64,000 nucleotides of DNA from JAPOUP01 sp965199865 (GTDB taxonomy: Bacteria > Pseudomonadota > Alphaproteobacteria > Rhodobacterales > Rhodobacteraceae), in assembly GCA_965199865.1 (NCBI GenBank), contig CBDATU010000004.1, forward strand, positions 70,532 to 134,531, given 5' to 3'. Position numbers and translations under genes: made by a program. Below are positions 37,171 through 47,095 of the stretch, in pieces. The notes beneath the pieces are model-generated. The model was not told the DNA's origin. It saw only the letters and a list, made by a program, of their open reading frames with translations, and made no database searches. Position 1 is the stretch's first letter, and each line of letters opens with the position of its first letter.

Positions 37171-37833
37171 ATTCTGGAGTTTGCTCACAAAAAATGGCTA
37201 TTGAGCAGGTCGCGACCAACGCCGCGGCCACCAGCAGCAAACCATTGCCTGGCAGGTCGGCCGAAGGCTTCGTTCCCTGTCATCGCAAGTCCATTCGACG
37301 GTGGCAGCAAGGTCGTGGCCGAATTCGAGGAGGCTCGCCGTCGCAGCCCCGCACCCGAAATCCCCGAGGACCGGCGGGTGGAACGCCTACAGGACACTTG
37401 GAGCAACGCATTCCGAATTCTTCGCCCTCCGGCGACTGGGATCCCGAAACTGAACCCACCTATCGACGAATGTCTCGATCGCAACAATGGTTACCGGCCG
37501 TAGGGTTGCGCCTGCCGGACTCACCGCAAGTCAGCCCTGCGGAAGTGAGGGAATCGCGAGGCGCCCGTCGTCCCTCGTCCATTGGGAGCAGGCGCATGTT
37601 GCAAACTCAGCTTGGGAACGGGGAAGGTCAGCTGTGCATACCAACCGTCCTCCGAAAGGTGAATGACGCGAGTTGCGCCGGCTTACGGAGACAGGAATTT
37701 CGCGGAATCCTGTTGGGTTTGAGGACGGTGCCCGTTCGAGAGAGAGGTTGCGCACCGCTTGGCCAGTGACGCGCGAAACTTGGGAAGGATCGGAATTCCG
37801 GTTATGTGCACGCGCGCAAGAGGAATTGGGCAA
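37171..37833. other. Unassigned DNA between the IS4 remnant and the cupin pseudogene
   Basis: A plus-strand frame at 37201-37503 (100 codons, with EDRRVERLQDTWSNAFRIL) is the most protein-like, but I do not recognise it. Nothing else stands out. Confidence 0.35.
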
Positions 37834-38292
37834 TGACCACAAGAACCGAACAAACGGTAAATCGTCTCATTGTGAACCCTTGGGGGACAGCGGAAAATAT
37901 CGGCTGGTGAAGGACGAATACACGGGGTCGGCGTCGGGAAGGACGCGACAGACGGGGAGTATGCGATCACTGACGGCCGGATCGGGCCGGAAGGGCACAT
38001 TCCGAAGCATTTCCACAAGTGGGAGGACCAGACCTTTCACGTTATCGAAGGGCACCTCGAAATGCGGCTTGGGGATGCCACCTACGAGCTTGGGCCGGGC
38101 GATACCGTGCATTGTCCAGCAGATGTGTCCCATTGCATGCGCAATGATGGTGACACGACAGCCAAGCCGATCAGCTACGTGTTTCCCGGATACCGGGTCG
38201 AGGATTTCATGGTGGAGACCTCTCGCCGGAATCTGTTCCGCAATCTCGAACGGATGTTGATCGAGAGGAAGTTCGGAGTCGTCTACAAGTAA
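37834..38292 (+). pseudogene. Cupin-domain protein with two frameshifts
   Basis: The N-terminus starts at ATG 37834 (MTTRTEQTVNRLIVNPWGTAENIG) and meets a stop at once. The next frame supplies VKDEYTG near 37905-37925. The third frame carries the rest: VGVGKDATDGEYAITDG, GHIPKHFHKWEDQTFHVIEG (cupin metal-binding His/Glu), LGPGDTVHCPADVSH and a C-terminal helix ending VVYK. Two single-base changes therefore break a gene of about 150 codons; one sits in a run of four G. The TAA stop at 38290-38292 contains the TA where the IS630 element is inserted. The second half (76 codons from ATG 38062) remains open. Confidence 0.65.
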
Positions 38293-39539
38293 TACCATTT
38301 CTGGAAAGCTTTTCCATTGCCAATGCCGTTTTCGCCGGCCGTTCCACACGGGCTCCGCATGCCAGTCGGGCCCAGCCGTGATCGCCTGTCGAGGCGACCC
38401 GGCCCGGTGATGCCACGAACGTTTTCCTGACCTCGCCGACCCGTACTGTCACCGCCCCGCCATCGCGAAGCCCAGGTTGGCGCAGTGGTGCACCTTCAGG
38501 AACTGGAACACGTTCTCGACGGGGTTCAGCCTGGAGCAGTAAGGCGGCAGGCGCAGGAGGGAAAGGTTCCGTGGCGTCATCAGGTCCTTCGAGCGGTACC
38601 AGCCTGCCCCTTCGCGGGTCTCCGATCAGGGCGTGCGGAGCTTTCGGCACGGCCGCGCCGATGTCGGAAGAATGGTGGTTCATCTTTACCGTTACGGCCC
38701 TGTCGCAGACATGGCCCACTGCCTCTCCACGCCGCGGATATATGGCGCTGAACAGGTAGCGATGGTCGAGGAGAACGCCAGCCCGCGCTCCCTTTCTGGC
38801 CACACCCGGGCCATCATCCCCTTTCGGCCGATGCGGACCTCGTCCTGAAACCGGAGATCGACCGCCGCCGGAACCATGCTTCTAGCAGGAAGAAAGCTTC
38901 CAAGATGCTGAAACCACTGCGAAATTCCTCCTGCCGGTGCCGATCCGCCTTTGGATGCGAAGGACGGGCCGAGACCTTCCGGAATCCGAGGGAGCGCACG
39001 ATCCAGCGAACCGTCTCCAGCGACAGCGTCGTCCCGAAGCTCCCTTCGATGCGTCCCTTGAGCAGCGCCAGCGTCCAGGCCGAAACGGTAACGGTCGAGC
39101 CTTGCTCCAGCAAGCTCCGGACCACCGCCCACCGCGCTCCGTCCAGCGTGGGCACACGTCCTGAGCGTAGACTGTCCTTCAGGCAATCCGGCCCCTCCAC
39201 GTTGTGGCGAAAAACCAGGTTGAGCAACGACCGGCGGGTGACCCCGACCAACCGGGAGCGGTCACACTGTGTGTCAGCGCCCTCCGTGACCATCGCGATG
39301 GCCTGGAGCCGCCGCCTCGTGACATGGTCATTGCATGTTCCTGCCAGAGTCGTAACTTCCTGCCGCATGTGGTCGGCATTCGTGATGGCAATGCCTGCAC
39401 GCATGTCTTCCTCCTCCATTCAAGGCTTCATCACCCGCAAGATGGAGGCAGAGAGACCAGGCCGATCCCAAAATGTTGTGTACCAACACAGCATGGCGTT
39501 GCACTTTTTTTAACGACTCAGGGACTTCGGGAATTGGTG
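38292..39539. mobile_element. IS630-family element, full-length but decayed (copy 1)
   Basis: The left end reads ATACCATTTCTGGAAAG next to TA (38290-38291). The right end, reverse-complemented, reads ATACACCAATTCCCGAAG next to TA (39540-39541), so the ends are imperfect inverted repeats flanked by the TA duplication expected of the IS630/Tc1 group. A second, shorter copy with matching ends lies at 54141-54578 in the same orientation. The total length of about 1.25 kb fits the family. The transposase inside is broken. Confidence 0.7.
38449..39419 (-). pseudogene. IS630-family transposase, frameshifted
   Basis: The reading moves through three frames. Frame 1 (from 39419): helix-turn-helix part with ITNADHMRQEVTTLAG, RRRLQAIAMVTEGAD, LKDSLRSGRVPTL and the winged-helix SLETVRWIVRSLGF. 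Frame 2: DLRFQDEVRIGRKG, holding the first catalytic aspartate (FQDE). Frame 3: DHRYLFSAIYPRRGEAVGHV, and then SRLNPVENVFQFLK with the final catalytic glutamate, ending at TGA 38449-38451. The middle catalytic segment is eroded (HALIGDPRRG instead of the usual D-G-AGWH). IS630 elements often use one programmed frameshift, but two shifts plus erosion mean this copy is inactive. Confidence 0.7.
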
Positions 39540-39569
39540 TATAATTGGTTTTACTTTCCGACTTCTTAA

Positions 39570-39578
39570 GGTATTACC
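39570..39578. promoter_or_regulatory. Possible operator before the sugar importer genes
   Basis: GGTATTACC is a perfect 4+1+4 palindrome 21 bp upstream of the first permease start. The half-site GGTA also occurs in TTTGGTATCAAA (54025-54036) in front of the gntR gene. HutC-type GntR regulators often bind GGT-containing inverted repeats, so it may be a target of the regulator at 53246. Confidence 0.25.
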
Positions 39579-39598
39579 CCTGAAAGGATCTGATTCGA

Positions 39599-40540
39599 AT
39601 GGGGGTGGGAGAGGACGTGACCAGAAATGCGCGAATGAAATCCGGAACATCCAGACCGGCACGCGTTTCTCAAGGCACCTTCGCTTGGCTCCTGATCGCC
39701 CCGGCGGTGATCTTCATCGCAGTGATTGTCGCCTGGCCCCTGGTCGAAACCTTCCGCCTGTCCTTCACGGATGCGCGCCTTGGGGGCGAGAATTATGTCG
39801 GGCTTGAGAATTACCAGGATCTCGCCGAAAGCCGGAAGTTCAAGCAGACCGTCATTCGTACCTTTTATTGGATGTTCCTTTCGGTATCGCTCAAGCTGAT
39901 CCTCGGTTTGATCGGCGCGACGCTCCTGAATGCCGCCGTTCCCGGTCGGGCCCTGTTCCGCGTCCTTGTGATGCCTCCCTGGGTCATCCCGATTGCCATA
40001 GGGATGATTGGGTGGCTTTGGCTTTATAACGGCGCATTCGGTCTCCTGTCCGGTGTGCTCCAATACCTGGACATCGTCGACAGGAGTTTCGAATTCCTCG
40101 CTTACAAGCAATCCGCTTTCTATTCCGCCGTTGTGGCCGATGTCTGGGTTGGAACACCCATGGTGACATTGTTCTTCCTGGCCGCGATGCAGGGTGTCAG
40201 TCGTGACCTTTATGAAGCAGCCTGGGTCGACGGCGCATCTCGCTGGTATCGGTTCCGACGAATCACGATCCCTCAAATCATGCCAGTGATCGTCTCGATG
40301 GCCCTCCTGTCCGCAATCTGGACCTTCAACAGTTTTGAGGTGATCTGGATCCTGACCGAGGGTGGGCCACGTGGAGCATCCACAACGCTGATCGTCGACA
40401 CCTACAAGACAGCCCTTGCCAACTTCAAGTTCGGTGAGGGAGCCGCCCGTGCGGTGATCATTGTGATACTCCTGGCGATCTTCTCACTCATCTATCTGTT
40501 CTTCCTGAACAAAGTGAACAAACACTACGGGGTGAAGTGA
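39599..40540 (+). CDS. Sugar ABC transporter permease (MalF-like)
   Basis: The 313-residue protein has six membrane segments (first FAWLLIAPAVIFIAVIVAWPL) and the EAA loop EAAWVDGASRWYRFRRITIPQIMP that contacts the ATPase. This is the MalF/UgpA class of inner-membrane permease for sugars and amino sugars. It is the first gene of the island, starting 60 bp after the end of the IS630 copy 1; ribosome binding site AAAGGA is 12 nt upstream. Usually the binding protein gene comes first, so part of the original operon may have been lost. Confidence 0.93.
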   Translation: MGVGEDVTRNARMKSGTSRPARVSQGTFAWLLIAPAVIFIAVIVAWPLVETFRLSFTDARLGGENYVGLENYQDLAESRKFKQTVIRTFYWMFLSVSLKLILGLIGATLLNAAVPGRALFRVLVMPPWVIPIAIGMIGWLWLYNGAFGLLSGVLQYLDIVDRSFEFLAYKQSAFYSAVVADVWVGTPMVTLFFLAAMQGVSRDLYEAAWVDGASRWYRFRRITIPQIMPVIVSMALLSAIWTFNSFEVIWILTEGGPRGASTTLIVDTYKTALANFKFGEGAARAVIIVILLAIFSLIYLFFLNKVNKHYGVK

Positions 40541-40541
40541 C

Positions 40542-41384
40542 ATGATGGATCGCTACACAAAGCTTCAGATTGCTGGGATTTACGCCGCTGTCACGGTCTT
40601 TTTGATCTTCATCCTGTTACCGTTTTTTGAGATGTTCATGGCGTCGCTACGCCCGCTCGAACACCTATTCCGCAGCCCATACCAATTCTGGTCTGATGAC
40701 TTCAGCTTCCGGGCCTATCGGGACATGTGGGACACGGTTCCTCTGCTTGGGCGCTATATCCTTAATTCGATCTTCATTTCAGGCATGGTGACGTTGCTCA
40801 CGATGGCCTTCGTCATCCCGGCGGCCTATGCCTATGCACGGCTCGATTTCCCGGTCAAGAACGCCAGCCTGGCACTGTTTTTGGGCGTGAACATGTTCAC
40901 CGGCGCTGTCCTCCTAATTCCGCTTTATCGTGTTCTCAGCACTATGGGCCTGCTCAACACCTATTGGGCGATGATCGTGCCTGGCGTAGCCTTTCTCATT
41001 CCAACGGGAATCTGGCTACTGCGCTCCTACCTTGAGAAAATCCCACTCGAACTGGAAGAGGCCGCCTATATGGACGGTGCGTCGCGCATCTACACCCTGC
41101 GCCGCGTGGTGTTGCCATTGGCCCTACCCGGCCTGATCGTGGTCGGCGTCGCCGTCTTCATCGGCTCCTACGCCCAGCAGTTCCTGTTCGCGATCACCTT
41201 CAACCAGACCCGGGAATATCAACCCCTTCCCGCGGGTCTGTTCGAGTTCATCGGCTACCAGTCGGTGACCTGGAACGAGATGATGGCCGCAGCGCTTACC
41301 GGCGTGCTGCCCGTGATGGTCATCTTCCTGTTCCTCCAGAAGTACCTTGTTGCCGGTCTGACCGCTGGCGCGGTGAAAGAATGA
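40542..41384 (+). CDS. Sugar ABC transporter permease (MalG-like)
   Basis: The 280-residue partner permease has six membrane segments, starting IAGIYAAVTVFLIFILLPFFEMFMASL, and the EAA loop EEAAYMDGASRIYTLRRVVLPLALPG. It starts 1 bp after the first permease and overlaps the upstream region of the binding protein frame. Together with 39599 it forms the heterodimeric channel of a CUT1-type importer. Confidence 0.93.
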   Translation: MMDRYTKLQIAGIYAAVTVFLIFILLPFFEMFMASLRPLEHLFRSPYQFWSDDFSFRAYRDMWDTVPLLGRYILNSIFISGMVTLLTMAFVIPAAYAYARLDFPVKNASLALFLGVNMFTGAVLLIPLYRVLSTMGLLNTYWAMIVPGVAFLIPTGIWLLRSYLEKIPLELEEAAYMDGASRIYTLRRVVLPLALPGLIVVGVAVFIGSYAQQFLFAITFNQTREYQPLPAGLFEFIGYQSVTWNEMMAAALTGVLPVMVIFLFLQKYLVAGLTAGAVKE

Positions 41385-41422
41385 CTCAAACCAGAACTCA
41401 ACTGTCCAAAGGAGTAAACACA

Positions 41423-42634
41423 ATGAGACACCTTAAAACCATGGCACTCTGCGCTGCCGTCCTGACAGGCCCGACCCTGGGCGTTCAGGCCCAGGAGCTG
41501 CACTTCATCATGTGCGGCGGTGAAATTCGCGACGCTGACCAGAACGTTGTGGACGAATTCGTGGCGGCCAATGACGGCGTGACCGTCAATATCGAAGCGG
41601 TTCCGTGGGGCACTTGCCAGGACAAGTCCCTGACATTGGCAGCCGCTGGCGATCCACCGTCAATCGCCTATATGGGTTCGCGGACACTCCGCCAATTGGC
41701 CAATAATGACCTGATTATTCCGGCCCGGATCAGCGACGATACACGCGGCGCCTATCAGCCCGGCATCCTGAACACCGTGACCATTGAGGGCACCGAATGG
41801 GGCTACCCGCGCGCATTTTCCACCAAGGCTCTCTACATCAATTGCGACCTTGCCATTGAAGCTGGTGTCGCCTGCGAAGCCCCGGCGACCTGGGACGACA
41901 TGTATGCGATGGCCAAGGCGATCAACGACAACACCGAAGCGGCGGGCGTTGGTCTTGCGGGCAAGGACTTCGACAATACGATGCACCAGTTCCTCAACTA
42001 TCTCTATTCGAATGGTGGCGTGGTAATCGACCCGGCAACGGGCGAAAACATGCTGAACAGTTCGAACACCCGAGAGACACTGGCCTTCTATGAGAGGTTG
42101 GTTGGCGTTGCGCAGGAAGGCCCAACCGCCTGGGAACGTTCGCAGCTCAAGGATCTCTATAATGATGGCAAAATCGGCATGTATATCGACGGACCCTGGG
42201 GCCGCAGCCAGCACAACGAAGACATCAACTCGATCACCGTTCCCGTTCCGGCTGGTCCACAAGGGGACAACGGAACCATCCTGATCACTGACTCGATTGC
42301 CGTGTTCAAGGGCTCCGGCCACGAAGACCTGGCCCATCAGTTGGCGGGAATGCTGACCACAGGCGAAAGCCAGTACGCGCTCGACACCGAATGGGGCCTG
42401 ACGCCGATCTTTGACTACGCACAGCTTGGCTTCGAAGACCCATATTACGAAAACGACGCGTTCTGGCAGGTCTTCGTCAATGGCATCAGTGTTGGCGGTC
42501 CGGAGCCACTGGTTGAAGACTTCAAGTCACTTCAGTCGGTTTTCACCAACATGATCCAGGGCATCATTCTGGCTGACGATACCGTCGACAATCTGGTCGA
42601 GATCGCCGCCGAAGAACTCGACGAAGCCCTTTAG
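41423..42634 (+). CDS. Sugar ABC transporter substrate-binding protein
   Basis: From the ATG at 41423 (AAAGGAGTAAACAC upstream) the 403-residue protein has a signal peptide (MRHLKTMALCAAVLTGPTLGVQA, likely cut after QA) and the fold of family 1 solute-binding proteins: FVAANDGVTVNIEAVPW, WGYPRAFSTKALYIN, GKIGMYIDGPWG and DTEWGLTPIF. It should bind an amino sugar in the periplasm and hand it to the permeases. Binding specificity cannot be read from the sequence; the context suggests GalNAc or GlcNAc. Confidence 0.92.
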   Translation: MRHLKTMALCAAVLTGPTLGVQAQELHFIMCGGEIRDADQNVVDEFVAANDGVTVNIEAVPWGTCQDKSLTLAAAGDPPSIAYMGSRTLRQLANNDLIIPARISDDTRGAYQPGILNTVTIEGTEWGYPRAFSTKALYINCDLAIEAGVACEAPATWDDMYAMAKAINDNTEAAGVGLAGKDFDNTMHQFLNYLYSNGGVVIDPATGENMLNSSNTRETLAFYERLVGVAQEGPTAWERSQLKDLYNDGKIGMYIDGPWGRSQHNEDINSITVPVPAGPQGDNGTILITDSIAVFKGSGHEDLAHQLAGMLTTGESQYALDTEWGLTPIFDYAQLGFEDPYYENDAFWQVFVNGISVGGPEPLVEDFKSLQSVFTNMIQGIILADDTVDNLVEIAAEELDEAL

Positions 42635-42701
42635 TCACCACTCACAAGACGCGCGAGGGCGGGAACCCTGCCCTCGCAGCCATCAAGGATCGGAATACCT
42701 C

Positions 42702-43802
<1,101 letters not shown>

Positions 43803-43813
43803 CGGGGAACGGT

Positions 43814-44959
43814 ATGAGGATCGTTACGGCAGGCATGGGGCTTCGCGCGGGGAGTGTGCTCTCCATCTTTCGTGACAGGATGGAAGAAGCCGAAATCGTG
43901 GGCTATTTCGACCCGCAGCCGAGCCATCTGGACATGATCGGGCAGAACATTCCTGGCTATACCTCCGTGGAGCGGATGCTGGATGATGCAGAGCCGGACC
44001 TGCTCTTTGTGTTCTCACCCAATACTTACCACTTTGAACAGATAGATGCGGGCCTCAGGGCCGGTGTTCGGGTCTTCACCGAAAAACCCGTTGTCACGAC
44101 CAGGGAAGACACGCTGAAGCTGGCATCACTGCTTGCTGATTTCGGCGCAAATCGCGTGATGGTTGGCCTGGTCCTTCGCCATTCCCAACATATGGTCGAT
44201 CTGCGGGCCGCCATCTCGGCAGGTCACCTGGGACAGATCGTTTCGATCGAAGGAAATGAACACATCGGGCCCTATCATGGCGCTTTCTTCATGCGTGACT
44301 GGCGGCGCAAGGTAGGTCATTCCGGTGGCCTCATGCTGGAGAAATGCTGCCATGACCTCGACATTTACAATATGATTACCGGTTCGCGCCCCAAACGGGT
44401 GGCGAGCTTCGGCGGGCGGCGGTCTTTCCTCCCCCAAAACGCACCCATCTCGAATGCGGAAACCGAGATTTTCCATATGAAGAAATCGGTCTGGAACAAT
44501 GTGGACGATCCCTTCCAGTCGGACGGCGACATCGTCGACTGTCAGACCGCAATCCTCGACTACGAAAACGGATGTTCGCTGACCTTTCACACCAACATCA
44601 ACGTGCCGGACGAACAACGACGCTTCTGTGTGATCGGAACACATGGAATGGCGGAAGGCGACTTTGTGCGCGGCTACCTCAAGGTAACGAAGCGTGATGG
44701 GACCATCGTGTTCGAGGCCGACTACAACGACCGGGACGCCGTCCAGACCGGAAACCACTACGGCGCGGACCACATGATGGTCGAGGACATCGTGGCATTC
44801 CTTCGTCGTGAGATCGATAGCCTCCCGGTCGGTATCCTGGATGCGCTTGAAGCAGGCGTCGCAGCGCTTGCCCTTGATGAAGCCCGCGAAATGGGTGAAA
44901 TCGTCGATCTGACGGACTTTTGGGCTGAATTCGATGAATTTGGACTGCGCAATCAATGA
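43814..44959 (+). CDS. Gfo/Idh/MocA family protein of the amino-sugar cluster
   Basis: The 381-residue protein has the family start MRIVTAGMGLRAGSVLSIF with a modified nucleotide-binding loop, then VFSPNTYHFEQIDAGLRAGVRVFTEKPVVT containing the EKP motif, and EGNEHIGPYHGAFFMRDWRRKVGHSGGLMLEKCCHDLDIY with the catalytic-type His/Asp region (CCHDLD). Most relatives are NAD(P)-dependent sugar oxidoreductases. Some family members (GH109) are NAD-dependent alpha-N-acetylgalactosaminidases; given the neighbours, such an activity is conceivable, though not shown. RBS GGGGAACGG precedes it. Confidence 0.85.
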   Translation: MRIVTAGMGLRAGSVLSIFRDRMEEAEIVGYFDPQPSHLDMIGQNIPGYTSVERMLDDAEPDLLFVFSPNTYHFEQIDAGLRAGVRVFTEKPVVTTREDTLKLASLLADFGANRVMVGLVLRHSQHMVDLRAAISAGHLGQIVSIEGNEHIGPYHGAFFMRDWRRKVGHSGGLMLEKCCHDLDIYNMITGSRPKRVASFGGRRSFLPQNAPISNAETEIFHMKKSVWNNVDDPFQSDGDIVDCQTAILDYENGCSLTFHTNINVPDEQRRFCVIGTHGMAEGDFVRGYLKVTKRDGTIVFEADYNDRDAVQTGNHYGADHMMVEDIVAFLRREIDSLPVGILDALEAGVAALALDEAREMGEIVDLTDFWAEFDEFGLRNQ

Positions 44960-45107
44960 GTGCTCAATTGAAAAGGCGCGGCCGGTTGATGGCGACTCAC
45001 CCCGAAGCAGGATGAATGGCCTGTTGCCATGCAGACTTATCATTACCCGGCAACCCTATCCCGTGGACTGGATCCAGACACCCTTTCCAAATCGTCGAAA
45101 GTAACGA

Positions 45108-46199
45108 ATGCCTCGTGAGGAGCTTGCCAATCAGATCCGCGCGTCAGCCACATGGGGCGAGATCCATGCTCAACCCGCCATTTGGCGATCCTGGGCTGAT
45201 CTGCTCGATGTTGACGGGCTTAGGGCCTGGATCGACGGCCAAGGCTTCCGGGAGGTATGGTTTTGCGGAGCGGGAACATCCGCTTACATCGGCGACATCC
45301 TTGCGGCGGGACTGCCCAAACGAAACGGCCTCAGATTCCTGTCAGTGCCTTCGACGGATATCGTCGCCCGGCCCCGCTATTTTCTGCAAGGCGCAGAAAC
45401 CCCGCTTATCGTGAATTTTGGCAGGTCCGGCAATTCAAGTGAAACCGTCGGAACCCTGCGGGCAATCGAGTCGTTGGCGCCGAACGCCGGGATGCTCAAC
45501 ATTACATGCAACACCGACAGCGCTTTAGCCCGGTCGCAAAATGGCCGAACGATCGTACTTCCAGAGGCCTGCCACGACTCGGGATTTGCCATGACGTCCA
45601 GTTTTACCACGATGCTGTTGACCGCACTCTCAATTTTTGATCACGGCAAAAAAGCGCACACCAACCTCGAATTGCTCGCGAATCGGGCTGAAGCCTCACT
45701 TCCCGCACTCGCCGAGAGAATCAGTACGCTAGACCGACCGTCACGCGCGGTGTTTGTCGGTTCTGGCGCAATGACGTTCGCGGCACGAGAAAGCGCGTTG
45801 AAGGTAATGGAACTATCAGTCGGTGAAGTTCCCGCCCTCTGGGACTCCACACTTGGATTTCGCCATGGACCGAAAAGCTTCGTGGCGAAGGATTCCGCGA
45901 TCTTTATCCTGCTCAACCCAGACAAAGACCCACTGAGGTATGACCTGGACCTCGTTGAAGAACTTCGCGGGCAATTTCCGCATGCGAGGACAATCACCAT
46001 AGGCTCCAATGGGGATCTGGACCCCGGCTCCATAGGTTCACCGGTATGGGACACCGTCCTGTCAGTTCTTCCTGCGCAATTGGCCTCCGTGACCTGGTCG
46101 GCGCAGCTTGGCCACAACATTGACGACCCCTTCGTTGGCAGGTCCACCCTCTCTCGGGTCGTTTCGGGTGTACGTCTGTATCCAATCGAGGTCGCATGA
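45108..46199 (+). CDS. agaS: SIS-domain sugar-phosphate deaminase/isomerase (AgaS-like)
   Basis: The 363-residue protein has two SIS domains: the first with FCGAGTSAYIGDILA and VNFGRSGNSSETVGTL, the second with VFVGSGAMTFAARESALKVMELS and a phosphate-handling FRHGPKSF. AgaS enzymes convert galactosamine 6-phosphate to tagatose 6-phosphate and ammonia. Without a glutaminase domain it cannot be a GlmS. The gene begins 148 bp after the Gfo/Idh gene and overlaps the ROK kinase start by 4 bp. A GlcN-6-P deaminase role is an alternative. Confidence 0.82.
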   Translation: MPREELANQIRASATWGEIHAQPAIWRSWADLLDVDGLRAWIDGQGFREVWFCGAGTSAYIGDILAAGLPKRNGLRFLSVPSTDIVARPRYFLQGAETPLIVNFGRSGNSSETVGTLRAIESLAPNAGMLNITCNTDSALARSQNGRTIVLPEACHDSGFAMTSSFTTMLLTALSIFDHGKKAHTNLELLANRAEASLPALAERISTLDRPSRAVFVGSGAMTFAARESALKVMELSVGEVPALWDSTLGFRHGPKSFVAKDSAIFILLNPDKDPLRYDLDLVEELRGQFPHARTITIGSNGDLDPGSIGSPVWDTVLSVLPAQLASVTWSAQLGHNIDDPFVGRSTLSRVVSGVRLYPIEVA

Positions 46200-47095
46200 T
46201 GATCAAGGCAGGCGGAATCGATCTGGGTGGTACGAAGATCGAGGCCCAGAAGTTTGACGGCAACTGGACCGTCACCGATAGATGTCGGAATGACACACCG
46301 GCCTCCTATCCCGCCCTGGTGGAAGCTGTCGCAGTCCAGGTCTCCTGGTTGCGCCAGGAAAATCCGGATTTACCGGTTGGCATTGCAGCAGCGGGCCTTG
46401 CAAACCCCCGGACCGGCAACTGGATTGCCGCAAATCTCTCGGCCAACGGAATGCCCTTTGTGAAGGATGTCGCCGAAAGGACTGGAGCTGAACTGACCTG
46501 GTTGAACGATTGCCGTGCCTTCACTCAGGCCGAAGCGAAGTTCGTTGCCGGGAAACCGGAAGGCACCATGGTAGGCCTTGTCCTAGGCACCGGGATCGCT
46601 GGTGGCATTGCCTTTGACGGAGAGCTTATCAATCAGGGCGAAGGACAGTCCGGAGAATTCGGCCACATGCCGATTCCCGGCACTATCCTTTCACGCCACA
46701 ATCTGCCGGTTCTCGAATGCGGATGTGGGCGCAAGGGGTGTTATGAGACCTACGGCTCTGGACCAGGGATGGAGCGGCTGTCCAGGCAACTGACTGGTGG
46801 CGATTTTTCCACTCGAGATATTGTGGAGAGGCGTGAAGACCCCAGGATTGCGCATGTTTGGGAAGTGTGGTGCGAGATAAATGCCGCATTGATTCTGACA
46901 CTTGTCACCGTAGTCGACCCCAGGACCATCGTCCTTGGCGGGGGCCTGTCGCAGATTCCGGATTTGATTGAGTCGTTGGAAAGTGCCCTACTGGAAGTTA
47001 CCTGGGATGCCTTTCCCCTTCCAACCATCCGCCTTGGAACGCACGGCGAAACCGCCGCCGCGCTCGGCGCTGCCTATGCGGCCTGGCATGTCTGA
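46196..47095 (+). CDS. ROK-family amino-sugar kinase
   Basis: The 299-residue kinase has the ROK pattern: phosphate loop GGIDLGGTKIEAQ, WLNDCRAFTQAE with catalytic Asp, GLVLGTGIAGGIAFDGELI, and the zinc motif GEFGHMPIPG ... ECGCGRKGCYETYGSG. NagK and AgaK of this family phosphorylate GlcNAc or GalNAc at C6. Here it would phosphorylate sugars taken up without phosphorylation by the ABC importer. The stop overlaps the next start (ATGTCTGA). Confidence 0.88.
   Translation: MMIKAGGIDLGGTKIEAQKFDGNWTVTDRCRNDTPASYPALVEAVAVQVSWLRQENPDLPVGIAAAGLANPRTGNWIAANLSANGMPFVKDVAERTGAELTWLNDCRAFTQAEAKFVAGKPEGTMVGLVLGTGIAGGIAFDGELINQGEGQSGEFGHMPIPGTILSRHNLPVLECGCGRKGCYETYGSGPGMERLSRQLTGGDFSTRDIVERREDPRIAHVWEVWCEINAALILTLVTVVDPRTIVLGGGLSQIPDLIESLESALLEVTWDAFPLPTIRLGTHGETAAALGAAYAAWHV

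Noticed and set aside
38449..39419. Programmed frameshifting in the IS630 transposase
   Set aside because: Some IS630 elements do this once, but here two shifts are needed and the middle catalytic motif is eroded, so decay is simpler.
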